Shown here: positions 6,794-13,502 of the stretch, piece after piece | How positions within the stretch are numbered: position 1 is the first letter of the stretch | Layout of the letters: each line of letters starts with the position of its first letter | Source of the DNA: an uncultured Hungatella sp. | Lineage (GTDB): Bacteria > Bacillota > Clostridia > Lachnospirales > Lachnospiraceae | Assembly (NCBI GenBank): GCA_910585645.1 | Contig: CAJUFP010000109.1 | Location: 1 to 15,057, forward strand | Direction: 5' to 3' | Length of the DNA stretch: 15,057 nucleotides | Program-made: the position numbers and the translations under genes | Notes under the pieces: model-generated | Seen by the model: only the letters and a program-made list of their open reading frames with translations | Databases searched by the model: none | Told to the model about the DNA's origin: nothing

Positions 6794-8482
6794 ATGGCAA
6801 AGACCATAGGGATCGGGAATCAGGATTATGGGGTGATACGGAGAGAGGGATATTTTTATATTGATAAGACCCATTTTATCAGGGCGTGGTGGGAGGAAGG
6901 CGACCAGGTAACCCTTATCACCCGGCCAAGAAGATTTGGGAAGACTTTGACCATGAGCATGGTGGAGGCGTTTTTTTCTGTGAGGTACGCGGGGAGAGGC
7001 GAACTGTTTCAGGGGCTGAAAATTTGGGAGAGTGAGAAGTTCAGGAATCTGCAGGGGACTTATCCGGTTCTTTTTATCAGTTTTGCGGATGTGAAGGAGA
7101 ACTCCTTTGAGCAGGCCAGGAAAAAGATATGCAGGATCGTGAAAGAATTGTACAGCCAATACCGTTTCCTTTTGGATGGGGAGCTGCTGGGTGAAAGTGA
7201 GAAGCAGGATTTTCAGAATGTTTCGGTTGATATGGAGGATTATGAGGTCTCAGGAGCCATAAGAGCGCTGGCAGGATACCTTTTCCGCTATTACGGCAAA
7301 AGGGTGATCATCCTTCTGGATGAGTATGATACGCCGATGCAGGAGGCCTATGTAAACGGGTATTGGGAGGAGTTAGTGTCTTTTACCCGTAATCTGTTCA
7401 ATGCCACCTTTAAGACCAATCCTTATCTGGAGCGTGGGATTATGACCGGGATTACAAGAGTGAGTAAAGAGTCTATCTTTTCGGATCTGAACAATCTGGA
7501 GGTGGTGACTACGACTTCGGAGAAATACGGGGACTGTTTTGGATTTACGGAGGAGGAGGTTTTTGAGTCTCTTGATGAATACGGTTTGTCTGATCGAAAG
7601 GAGGAGGTTAAAAGCTGGTACGACGGGTTCACGTTCGGGAACCGGACAGATATCTACAATCCCTGGTCTATCTTAAATTATCTGGATAAAAGGAAGGTGG
7701 CGCCTTACTGGGCCAATTCCAGTTCCAACAGTCTGGTGGGAAAACTGATCCGTGAGGGCGGAAAGAGGATTAAGCAGGAGTTTGAGGAGCTGATGCAGGG
7801 GAAGATCCTGGAGCTTGAGATTGATGAACAGATCGTGTATGATCAGCTGGATGTGAAGCGAAACGGCATTTGGAGTCTGCTGCTGGCCAGCGGCTATCTG
7901 AAAGTGGCAGGGACAGAGTTTGTGGAGCGGACAGGGAGGTGGAATTACCGCCTGAGCCTGACCAACCGGGAAGTGAGCCTGATGTTTGAGACCATGGTGC
8001 ATGAGTGGTTTGCCAGGACGGATGACGATTACAATGACTTTATCAAGGCATTGCTGCTTGGCGATGTAAAGGCCATGAATACTTACATGAATAAAGTGGC
8101 CCTGAGTACGTTCAGCTATTTTGACACAGGGAAGAATCCGTCCGGAGAGGAGCCGGAGCGTTTCTACCACGGTTTTGTTCTGGGTTTGATGGTGGAGCTT
8201 GCGGACCGGTATGTCCTGACCTCCAACCGTGAGAGCGGGTTTGGGAGGTACGATGTGATGCTGGAGCCAAGGAGGCGGGAGGACGACGGGATTCTATTGG
8301 AGTTTAAGGTGCAGGATGAAGATGAGGAGAGGGAGCTTTGGGATACGGTGAAGGCGGCTCTGGATCAGATTGACAGGCAAAAGTATGAGAGCGTGCTGAC
8401 GGAAAAGGGAGTGCCAAAGGAAAAGATACGGAAGTACGGGTTTGCTTTTCGGGGGAAGACGGTGCTGATCGGCGGGAGATAG
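6794..8482 (+). CDS. AAA-ATPase_like / PD-(D/E)XK nuclease-domain protein, copy 3 of 3
   Basis: This copy encodes the same 562 residues as the two before it. Its only base difference is in the last sense codon (AGA instead of AGG for Arg562, base 8479). Homology continues 14 bases past the stop to 8496 and then breaks off: the spacer found after copies 1 and 2 is replaced by unrelated sequence leading to a GNAT gene. The lone silent change next to the break looks like the edge of a gene-conversion or unequal-crossover tract. All catalytic motifs are intact, so the copy should be functional. No terminator lies between it and the next gene. Confidence 0.92.
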   Translation: MAKTIGIGNQDYGVIRREGYFYIDKTHFIRAWWEEGDQVTLITRPRRFGKTLTMSMVEAFFSVRYAGRGELFQGLKIWESEKFRNLQGTYPVLFISFADVKENSFEQARKKICRIVKELYSQYRFLLDGELLGESEKQDFQNVSVDMEDYEVSGAIRALAGYLFRYYGKRVIILLDEYDTPMQEAYVNGYWEELVSFTRNLFNATFKTNPYLERGIMTGITRVSKESIFSDLNNLEVVTTTSEKYGDCFGFTEEEVFESLDEYGLSDRKEEVKSWYDGFTFGNRTDIYNPWSILNYLDKRKVAPYWANSSSNSLVGKLIREGGKRIKQEFEELMQGKILELEIDEQIVYDQLDVKRNGIWSLLLASGYLKVAGTEFVERTGRWNYRLSLTNREVSLMFETMVHEWFARTDDDYNDFIKALLLGDVKAMNTYMNKVALSTFSYFDTGKNPSGEEPERFYHGFVLGLMVELADRYVLTSNRESGFGRYDVMLEPRRREDDGILLEFKVQDEDEERELWDTVKAALDQIDRQKYESVLTEKGVPKEKIRKYGFAFRGKTVLIGGR

Positions 8483-8548
8483 AAGGGCAGAGACAGAACA
8501 GGCTGGCAGATGGGGCGGGGGCTTAGGTTCTGCCGTATATGGGAAAGG

Positions 8549-8563
8549 ATGGCAAAGACATGA
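8549..8563 (+). other. Four-codon mini-ORF (M-A-K-T-stop) resembling the ATPase gene start
   Basis: ATGGCAAAGAC at 8549-8559 is identical to the first 11 bases of each ATPase copy and is preceded by GGGAAAGG, similar to the copies' ribosome site. Reading it gives Met-Ala-Lys-Thr and a TGA that overlaps the ATG of the next gene at 8560. It may be a scar of a lost further copy or a translational-coupling leader. Eleven bases are too few to be sure. Confidence 0.3.
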
Positions 8564-9099
8564 GCGGTGAGGGGCTGAAAGATACGGTGATTCGGGAGAC
8601 TTGGAGGTCTCCTCTGGGGGAGAGTCTGACGTTTCGGGCAGCGGGGCCTGAGGATCTGGATCTTTTAACAGAGACGCGGATACAGGTGCTGCGGGCGGCC
8701 AACGGGTTGGGGGAGGAGGAAGATCTGAGTTTTGTGAGCCGTATGTCCAGGGAATATTACGAAAAGGCTTTGGAGGACGGCAGCCACAGGGCGTATCTGG
8801 TCTTTGACGGTTCCGCGTTTGCGGGGGCCGGAGGGGTCAGCTATTACAGGGTCATGCCAACGGTTCACAATCCCACCGGGTGGAAGGCTTACATCATGAA
8901 TATGTATACCGCCCCGAAGTACCGGAGAAGAGGGATCGCCACAAAGACTCTTGATCTGCTGGTCGGGGACGCAAAGAGCAGGGGGATCTGTCATATTTCC
9001 CTGGAGGCGACGGATGAGGGGCGATTCCTCTATAAGCGGTACGGGTTTGTACCCATGGAGTCGGAGATGGAGCTGCAATTCGCGGGCAATGACAGTTAG
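8560..9099 (+). CDS. GNAT-family N-acetyltransferase
   Basis: 179 residues of the Gcn5-related acetyltransferase fold, which moves an acetyl group from acetyl-CoA to an unidentified amine. The acetyl-CoA loop is Y121-RRRGIA-127, preceded by the beta strand with AYIMNMYTAPK (110-120). LEATDEGRFLYKRYGFVP (148-165) is the usual C-terminal motif, with the Tyr-Gly-Phe strand. ATG 8539 is in frame but has no ribosome site. ATG 8560 has AAAGGA about ten bases upstream and overlaps the stop of the small M-A-K-T frame, so I chose it. The gene lies 77 bases after the third ATPase copy without an intervening terminator and may be reached by the array's transcript. Substrate unknown. Confidence 0.88.
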   Translation: MSGEGLKDTVIRETWRSPLGESLTFRAAGPEDLDLLTETRIQVLRAANGLGEEEDLSFVSRMSREYYEKALEDGSHRAYLVFDGSAFAGAGGVSYYRVMPTVHNPTGWKAYIMNMYTAPKYRRRGIATKTLDLLVGDAKSRGICHISLEATDEGRFLYKRYGFVPMESEMELQFAGNDS

Positions 9100-9166
9100 T
9101 CCGGGCGCCGGATGGGCAAAAATACAACTCAAAAACAGGAATCACTTGTAAAAAGGGGGAGAACGG

Positions 9167-9652
9167 ATGGAAATGAGGCGGCGGAGACTGTCCGGCAGGG
9201 ATGGACAGGGCGTATGGGAGAATCCGGATTTTGTCAGGAGAGGGGCCGCCTTTGGGACGGTCAGGCTGGTACTGTGGACCGTGTTTTTGTCCTGCATAGT
9301 CAATGGCTGCCTGTGGATTTCTTTCCACGGGGTTCCCCTTTGGGGGCTGCCGGACAAAGATAAGGTGGAGAGTGTCGCGATCCTGTGGGGGGAAGAGGAG
9401 CGGGTGGTTGAGGACCGGGAGCAGGTGGAGTTGGCGGTAAAGGCGGCGGGGCTTTTGAATTACCGGATTTTTGGGAAGGCGGAGGGAACTCCTGCCATGA
9501 AAGTGATCTACCGCATGAAAGGCGGGGGTGAGATCACGGTGGAGGCAAACCGCTTCGGGGTGTGGTGGAGAGGCAGGTCCCATGGGCTGAAGGAGGAGGG
9601 GATGTTTGTGGATATTCTGGGTGGATTGTTTTTTGAACCGGAAGAAAGGTGA
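9167..9652 (+). CDS. Membrane-anchored protein of unknown function
   Basis: 161 residues. A very basic start (M-E-M-R-R-R-R-L) and one hydrophobic segment at about 33-54 (VRLVLWTVFLSCIVNGCLWISF) predict a single N-terminal anchor with the rest outside the cell by the positive-inside rule. The outer part (65-161) alternates short strands and charged turns, for example KVESVAILWGEEERVVEDREQ and GGGEITVEANRFGVWW. This is reminiscent of small extracytoplasmic domains such as DUF5301, but I cannot claim that family. The cysteines in the hydrophobic stretch do not form a lipobox. ATG 9167 follows AGGGGGA with six bases of spacing. The stop falls inside a short direct repeat. Function not recognised. 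Confidence 0.7.
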   Translation: MEMRRRRLSGRDGQGVWENPDFVRRGAAFGTVRLVLWTVFLSCIVNGCLWISFHGVPLWGLPDKDKVESVAILWGEEERVVEDREQVELAVKAAGLLNYRIFGKAEGTPAMKVIYRMKGGGEITVEANRFGVWWRGRSHGLKEEGMFVDILGGLFFEPEER

Positions 9653-9673
9653 GGGCAAGAAGAAAGGTGAGGG
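9641..9673 (+). repeat. 15-bp direct repeat at the stop codon of the membrane-anchored protein
   Basis: GAAGAAAGGTGAGGG occurs at 9641-9655 and again at 9659-9673, with an 18-base period. The first copy contains the TGA stop (9650-9652). It looks like a small tandem duplication by slippage. Confidence 0.85.
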
Positions 9674-9791
9674 AATGGGGGACGCTGGGTGGGATGACCG
9701 ATCAGGGATCGTTTCAGCCGGATTGCCGGGTTTTTGAAGGAATGGTGCAGGGAACCGGTTTTGAGAAGAGGGACAAAGGAGGAGATAAGTC

Positions 9792-10730
9792 ATGGAGCGT
9801 GAGAGAGGAGCCGGGGCGGGTGGATCCCGGTTTGCGGGAAATGCAGCGGCTGTATTTACCATCATTATCTGGGGGACAACCTTTATCTCCACCAAAGTGC
9901 TGCTGGTGGATTTTAAGCCTGTGGAGATTCTGTTTTTCCGTTTTGTCATGGGGTACGGAGCCCTGCTTTTAGCCTGTCCCCACAGGCTGAAAAACGTCAG
10001 CGCCGGACAAGAGATGACCTTTGCCCTGGCGGGGCTGTGCGGAATTTGTCTGTATTACCTGCTGGAAAATGTGGCCTTAACCTGTACCATGGCCTCCAAT
10101 GTGGGGGTCATCATATCCATTGCCCCCATGTTTACAGCCATCTTGTCCCGGCTGATTCCGGACAAAACCGGGGGAGCGGGGGATAAGCTGGGAGCCGGTT
10201 TTTTTCTGGGATTTGGGGTGGCGATGGCGGGAATCGCCCTGATGAGTTTTCACGGGGCCGGGATGCAGTTTCGCCCTGTGGGGGATCTGCTGGCGGTCCT
10301 TGCGGCTTTTGTGTGGGGGTGCTACTCCGTATTGTCTAAGAAGATCAGCGCTTTTGGCTGTCCGATTCTTCTCACCACCCGAAGGACATTTTTCTATGGA
10401 ATCCTTTTTATGCTGCCGGCCCTGGGGCTGTTTCACTTTGAGCCCGGGCTCTGGCGGTTTAAGGATGTGACCTGTGTGCTGAACATGGTCTACCTTGGCC
10501 TGGGGGCGTCGGCCATGTGCTTTGTCACGTGGAATATTGCGGTATGCGCCTTGGGGGCGGTGAGAACCAGCGTTTACATCTACATGGTGCCTGTGATCAC
10601 GGTTGTCACATCCGCGGTGATCTTAAAGGAGCCGGTTACCTGGGTTTCGGCTTTGGGGATGGCCCTGGCGGTGGCAGGGCTTTTTCTTTCGGAGTATGGA
10701 GGGAAGGGCAGGAGCGTGAAGAAAAGGTGA
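9792..10730 (+). CDS. EamA/DMT-superfamily transporter
   Basis: 312 residues with about ten membrane helices in two homologous EamA halves (about 17-150 and 163-302). The N-half opens with AAVFTIIIWGTTFISTKV (19-36), the hallmark first helix of drug/metabolite transporters. The C-half ends with VPVITVVTSAVILKEPVTW (266-284), matching the conserved proline and the Leu-x-Glu/Lys-Glu segment near the last helices. It should be a proton- or gradient-driven exporter or importer of a small metabolite such as an amino acid; substrate cannot be inferred. ATG 9792 has a strong AAAGGAGGAG ribosome site (9775-9784). The preceding 139 bases hold no convincing gene. No terminator separates it from the next small gene. 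Confidence 0.92.
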   Translation: MERERGAGAGGSRFAGNAAAVFTIIIWGTTFISTKVLLVDFKPVEILFFRFVMGYGALLLACPHRLKNVSAGQEMTFALAGLCGICLYYLLENVALTCTMASNVGVIISIAPMFTAILSRLIPDKTGGAGDKLGAGFFLGFGVAMAGIALMSFHGAGMQFRPVGDLLAVLAAFVWGCYSVLSKKISAFGCPILLTTRRTFFYGILFMLPALGLFHFEPGLWRFKDVTCVLNMVYLGLGASAMCFVTWNIAVCALGAVRTSVYIYMVPVITVVTSAVILKEPVTWVSALGMALAVAGLFLSEYGGKGRSVKKR

Positions 10731-10773
10731 CAGGAGCGGTTTTAACTGCACAGAGATGAGAGGAGAGAAAAGG

Positions 10774-11100
10774 ATGAAAATGTCCGAACATACGCCTGTA
10801 TCCCCAAATTCCGGTGCCAGGGGGACTGACTTGACGGTGATCCCGGGGATAGGGGACAATATGGCCCGGCACCTGAACAACATCGGAATCTTTTACGTGG
10901 AGGATCTGGTGGGGAAGGACCCGGAGGAGCTGTATCGGAAAGATTGCGTGGAAAAGGGGTACCAGGACGACAGATGTGTGCTATATGTGTTCCGCTGCGC
11001 CGTGTATTTTGCGGAGAATAAGGAGCGGGAGAGGGAAAAACTGAAATGGTGGTACTGGAAGGACAGGGAGTACCCGGAGAGAAGGGATGACGGGGAGTGA
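10774..11100 (+). CDS. Helix-hairpin-helix protein of the Cdd1 (pathogenicity-locus-associated) family
   Basis: About 108 residues. T21-V-I-P-G-I-G-D-N-M30 is a helix-hairpin-helix nucleic-acid-binding loop, and EDLVGKDPEELY (43-54), DRCVLYVFRCAVYFAE (66-81) and LKWWYWKD (90-97) match my knowledge of the Cdd1 family. That family is named after the gene beside the Clostridioides difficile toxin locus, but it is widespread and does not imply toxins here. Non-specific DNA or RNA binding is likely. An ATG at 10756 is in frame, but AGGAGAG at 10761-10767 sits six bases before ATG 10774, so I use the latter; ATG 10780 is also possible. Its end overlaps a potential early start of the DUF503 gene. 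Confidence 0.82.
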   Translation: MKMSEHTPVSPNSGARGTDLTVIPGIGDNMARHLNNIGIFYVEDLVGKDPEELYRKDCVEKGYQDDRCVLYVFRCAVYFAENKEREREKLKWWYWKDREYPERRDDGE

Positions 11101-11110
11101 TTGTGACAGT

Positions 11111-11395
11111 ATGGTAAAGGTGGCTGTTTTAACGCTTAGATTGTATGCGCCGTGGGTCCATTCGCTGAAGGAAAAGCGGATGGAGGTGAAGAGCCTTACG
11201 GCAAAGATCCGGAATAAGTTTCATGTGTCTATTGGGGAGACGGGGGATCAGGATGTTCACCAGTCCATTGTCATCAGCGCGGCGGCTATTGTGGCCCACA
11301 GCGCTCAGGGGGACAGCGTTATGGATGAGATCGTCCGCTTTGTGGAGCAGAGTACAGAGGCGGAGATCGTGGATGAGCAGAGGGAGATGCGGTAG
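11111..11395 (+). CDS. YlxP-like DUF503 protein
   Basis: 94 residues, the normal size of the DUF503 family. The N-terminus (VKVAVLTLRLYAPWVHSLKEKR) matches the family strand followed by the very conserved H-S-L-K-E-K-R, and V-K-S-L-T-A-K-I-R-N-K-F-H-V-S-I-x-E follows as expected. In other Firmicutes the gene sits beside rbfA and nusA in the ribosome-maturation and transcription operon; here it does not. An in-frame ATG at 11087 overlaps the preceding gene, but the family begins at the equivalent of 11111, which has GGGGAG 13 bases upstream. Translational coupling with the Cdd1-like gene is likely. Molecular role not firmly established. Confidence 0.88.
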   Translation: MVKVAVLTLRLYAPWVHSLKEKRMEVKSLTAKIRNKFHVSIGETGDQDVHQSIVISAAAIVAHSAQGDSVMDEIVRFVEQSTEAEIVDEQREMR

Positions 11396-11464
11396 GAGAT
11401 TGGCGGAGGCAGGTTTGCAGGGTTACATTTGGGCAGGAGAAGTGAGAGTGAGGAGAAAATTTAT

Positions 11465-11815
11465 ATGGAGACGATTATCATTGTGCTGAATCCGGGGAAG
11501 ATGGAGAATCCGGATCTGGACCTGCGGTATACGATTCCGGACCGGATTGAGGAGGTGACGGAAAAGGCTGTGGAGGATAACGGGTACGATTATATTGACG
11601 GGGAGGAGGGGCAGCCGGGGCCTCTTCTGGGAATCTGGCTGAAGACGGAATCAGCAGCAGAGCAGTGGCCGGTCATTGTCCGGCTGTTTGGGGAGGAGAC
11701 TTTTGCGGGAAATCATCTGCTGGAGGCGGCAGAGATCTATATTTCCCCAAATGATACGGAGGAGATGGAAAACTGTGTCCGGGTATATCCGGACACAGGA
11801 GGGTTAGGCGATTAG
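11465..11815 (+). CDS. Acidic 116-residue protein of unknown function
   Basis: I do not recognise a family. The protein starts with a hydrophobic beta strand (METIIIVLNP), has many Asp/Glu residues, no membrane segment and no cysteine pair. Segments such as RIEEVTEKAVEDNGYDYID and EEMENCVRVYP suggest an alpha/beta fold. It is probably real: ATG 11465 follows AGGAG by nine bases, codon use is like its neighbours, and the next gene's AGGAGG overlaps its stop, implying co-translation. An in-frame TTG at 11429 is unlikely. An inverted repeat sits in its last codons. The acidic, compact nature would fit a small immunity or inhibitor-like protein, but that is only a guess. Confidence 0.72.
   Translation: METIIIVLNPGKMENPDLDLRYTIPDRIEEVTEKAVEDNGYDYIDGEEGQPGPLLGIWLKTESAAEQWPVIVRLFGEETFAGNHLLEAAEIYISPNDTEEMENCVRVYPDTGGLGD
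11774..11797. repeat. Perfect 9-bp inverted repeat in the end of the acidic protein gene
   Basis: TGTGTCCGG (11774-11782) and CCGGACACA (11789-11797) pair perfectly across a 6-base loop that can add one G-T pair. It encodes C-V-R-V-Y-P-D-T-G and is followed by the stop and the AGGAGG of the next gene, with no T-run. It is therefore not a terminator but a possible mRNA structure just upstream of a ribosome site. Confidence 0.7.
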
Positions 11816-11824
11816 GAGGAAGCT

Positions 11825-12298
11825 ATGAGAAGAAAAGACAGAGAGATCACGGATTTTCAGGAGATCATTGAGATCATCAAAAAATGCGATGTGTGCAGGA
11901 TCGCGCTGAACGACGAAGGGTTTCCCTACATCGTCCCCTTAAATTTCGGGCTGGACGTGGAGGGGGAGCAGGTGTATTTTTATTTCCACGCGGCTATGGA
12001 GGGGAAGAAGCTGGATCTGATCGCACGGGATAACCGGGCGACTTTTGAGATGGACTGCGACCACAGGTTTATCCTCTATGAGGAGCGGATGAGCTGTACC
12101 ATGGGGTACGCAAGCGTTATTGGCCACGGGTATATAGAGACCGTGGCGGATGAGGACAAGTATGAGGCATTGAAGATCCTGATGAGGCAGTACCACGCGG
12201 AGGATTTTAAGTTTAATACGGATATGATGAAGGTGACCAGGGTTCTCAGAATGAGGGTTACGGATATGGTGGGGAAGAGGAGAGATAATATTCATTAA
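11825..12298 (+). CDS. NimA-like pyridoxamine 5'-phosphate-oxidase-family flavoprotein
   Basis: 157 residues of the split-barrel FMN-binding family that includes the Nim 5-nitroimidazole-resistance proteins. Landmarks are CRIALNDEGFPYIVPLNFG (24-42), FYFHAAMEGKKLDLI (52-66, with H55 where Nim proteins carry their reactive histidine), NRATFEMD (70-77) and SCTMGYASVIGHGYIETV (90-107). A redox role on a small flavin substrate is expected. Many family members are general housekeeping proteins, so metronidazole resistance cannot be assumed. ATG 11825 follows AGGAGG (11814-11819) by five bases, and that site overlaps the stop of the preceding gene, which indicates coupling. The stop is 14 bases before the ACT-domain gene. 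Confidence 0.88.
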   Translation: MRRKDREITDFQEIIEIIKKCDVCRIALNDEGFPYIVPLNFGLDVEGEQVYFYFHAAMEGKKLDLIARDNRATFEMDCDHRFILYEERMSCTMGYASVIGHGYIETVADEDKYEALKILMRQYHAEDFKFNTDMMKVTRVLRMRVTDMVGKRRDNIH

Positions 12299-12312
12299 AG
12301 GGGAAGCGGGCA

Positions 12313-12684
12313 ATGGAGATTAAGATAGAGCCAATAGACGGGGATTTCTCCGTGTGCAAGGTGCGGGATTTTTCCCAGGTGAATCTTGAGGCAGAGTATT
12401 GTTTTATCGGGAAGACCGATGAGGAGAAGTCTCTGGTCTGTCTGACAGAGGATGTGCCGGAAAATGTGACGGTTCGGGACGACGGGTGGAGGGCGTTTCG
12501 GATATGGGGGGTGTTGGATTTCTCCCTGATCGGGATACTGTCCCGGATATCGGCGGTGCTGGCGGACAGCGGGATCGGGATTTTTGCCCTGTCCACCTAC
12601 AACACGGACTATATCCTGACGAAAAGGGACAACCGGGAAAGGGCTTTGCAGGCTCTTAAGAAGGCGGGATATGAGGTGGAGTGA
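12313..12684 (+). CDS. ACT_7-type ACT-domain protein
   Basis: 123 residues: a strand-rich N-half (1-58, with EAEYCFIGKTDEEKSLVC) and a C-terminal ACT domain (about 63-123). The latter contains R-I-W-G-V-L-D-F-S-L-I-G-I-L-S-R-I-S-A-V-L-A and then G-I-G-I-F-A-L-S-T-Y-N-T-D-Y-I-L, the amino-acid-sensing signature of the ACT_7/CASTOR-like group. It probably senses an amino acid or related ligand; partner and ligand are unknown. ATG 12313 follows AAAGGGGAA about eight bases upstream. The gene lies 14 bases after the NimA-like gene, so both are probably on one mRNA. Confidence 0.88.
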   Translation: MEIKIEPIDGDFSVCKVRDFSQVNLEAEYCFIGKTDEEKSLVCLTEDVPENVTVRDDGWRAFRIWGVLDFSLIGILSRISAVLADSGIGIFALSTYNTDYILTKRDNRERALQALKKAGYEVE

Positions 12685-12851
12685 GAGGAGAAGGGCAGGC
12701 GTTTTTTTGGTTTATGGGTTTGGCAGAGCGGGGCTTTCGAGGACGGCTGTGTGGGATCTGGCGGATCCGGCGGGCGTTTATTGGCCTGGAAATGGAAAAA
12801 GGGTGACTGTGTATGGGATGTTTGGGCAGGATGGGGGATGAGGGCGCGGTG

Positions 12852-13370
12852 ATGGAGACAAGGGACCTTATTCTCAGGAAAGCGGTTTATGAGGATTGGA
12901 AATCCATGTATTTAAATGTCTGGTCAAGGCCGGAGACGGCCAGATATATGGTCTGGAAGGTGACGGCTGATGAGGAGGGTGCCAGGGAGCGGATAGAGAG
13001 GACCATTGCCTGGCAGAAGACCCATGATGTTTGGCTGGTGTGCGTAAAGGGCAGCGGGGAGGCGGTTGGTTTCTGCGGTGTGGAACGGCTGGGGCCTGAC
13101 AGTTACGGGGAGACGGGGATTGCCCTGGGGCCGGAGTATGTGGGCAGAGGCTACGGGAGACAGGTGCTGCTGCGGCTGATGGAATACTGCAGGTCTCTGG
13201 GCGGGTCGGAGTTTTTCTATTCCACCCGGGCGGCCAATGAGGCTTCAAGGGCGCTGGCCTTGTGCTGCGGATTGGTCTGTCAGCGTTTGGAGCAGAGGAT
13301 AGATCCCAGGAACGGGGAGGTTTATGAGACGGAGATTTACAGAAAGGATTTGACCTGTAATGACCTGTGA
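12852..13370 (+). CDS. RimJ/RimL-type GNAT N-acetyltransferase
   Basis: 172 residues. The opening METRDLILRKAVYEDW is the canonical start of the RimJ/RimL-like branch (Acetyltransf_3), which acetylates N-termini or small amines. G76-V... and GETGIALGPEYVGRGYGRQ (86-104) contain the acetyl-CoA loop V97-GRGYG-102, and NEASRALALCCGLV (129-142) is the C-terminal motif. ATG 12852 has GAGG eight bases upstream and matches the family start. ATG 12813, with AAGGGTGA upstream, and ATG 12831 are in-frame alternatives that would add non-family residues. The 167 bases after the ACT gene contain nothing else convincing. Substrate unknown. Confidence 0.88.
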   Translation: METRDLILRKAVYEDWKSMYLNVWSRPETARYMVWKVTADEEGARERIERTIAWQKTHDVWLVCVKGSGEAVGFCGVERLGPDSYGETGIALGPEYVGRGYGRQVLLRLMEYCRSLGGSEFFYSTRAANEASRALALCCGLVCQRLEQRIDPRNGEVYETEIYRKDLTCNDL

Positions 13371-13403
13371 GCGGGCAAAGGAGAAGTTTGCCAGAAGGAA
13401 ATT

Positions 13404-13423
13404 TTGTATTTGACAGTATACAA
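13404..13423. promoter_or_regulatory. Dyad TTGTAT-N8-ATACAA, possible operator
   Basis: A perfect 6-bp inverted repeat with an 8-base centre, which also contains TTGACA (13410-13415). It lies in the 243-base gap between two GNAT genes and about 190 bases before the next start. No -10 at the right distance follows the TTGACA. The spacing would fit a dimeric repressor, but none is encoded here and the match may be chance. Confidence 0.25.
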
Positions 13424-13502
13424 TCCGTCGGAGGAGTTTGGAAGCCTTGCAGAGAGGATTGCCTGGTCGGAGGGGCTGTTTTGGAGGAAGGGGGAGGCGT
13501 AG
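13410..13502 (+). CDS. Possible 30-residue small ORF (uncertain)
   Basis: TTG 13410 follows AAGGAA (13395-13400) by nine bases and opens a frame to TAG at 13500-13502: M-T-V-Y-N-P-S-E-E-F-G-S-L-A-E-R-I-A-W-S-E-G-L-F-W-R-K-G-E-A. The frame is the same as that of the upstream GNAT gene after its stop. Composition and third-position G use look gene-like, but with no ATG and no recognised homologue this could equally be a degraded fragment. Confidence 0.2.
   Translation: MTVYNPSEEFGSLAERIAWSEGLFWRKGEA

Larger units (their letters stand above)
3271..8496 (+). repeat. Tandem 1757-bp direct repeat, almost exactly three units
   Basis: The sequence repeats with a period of exactly 1757 bases. The shared block begins at AGCAGAGGT just before the first ATG (3271) and ends at AGAGACAG after the third stop (8496). 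Each unit consists of one 1689-bp gene plus a 68-bp spacer (4969-5036 and 6726-6793, identical to each other). By eye, the only mismatch is at 8479 (A, where the other copies have G at 4965 and 6722), which is silent. The spacer between copies resembles neither the left nor the right flank beyond ~10-16 bases. There are no inverted repeats or target duplications that would mark a transposon. Confidence 0.95.

Noticed and set aside
3271..8496. Array considered as an insertion sequence, integron cassette array or CRISPR
   Set aside because: No transposase, no terminal inverted repeats, no target-site duplication, no attC-like sites; the units are full genes and not short repeats with variable spacers.
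9100..9112. GC-rich palindrome after the first GNAT gene, considered as terminator
   Set aside because: The stem is only five base pairs with a 3-base loop and there is no T-run.
9649..9972. 107-codon + strand frame between the membrane-anchored protein and the transporter
   Set aside because: It overlaps the first 60 codons of the transporter in another frame, and the strong ribosome site serves the transporter ATG at 9792.
10774..11100. Toxin-locus hint from the Cdd1-like gene
   Set aside because: The family is common in clostridia outside toxin loci, and no toxin, holin or toxin regulator is present in the window.
12714..12806. 30-residue frame between the ACT gene and the next GNAT gene
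   Set aside because: No ribosome site before the ATG, Arg/Gly-rich content, no sign of conservation visible here.
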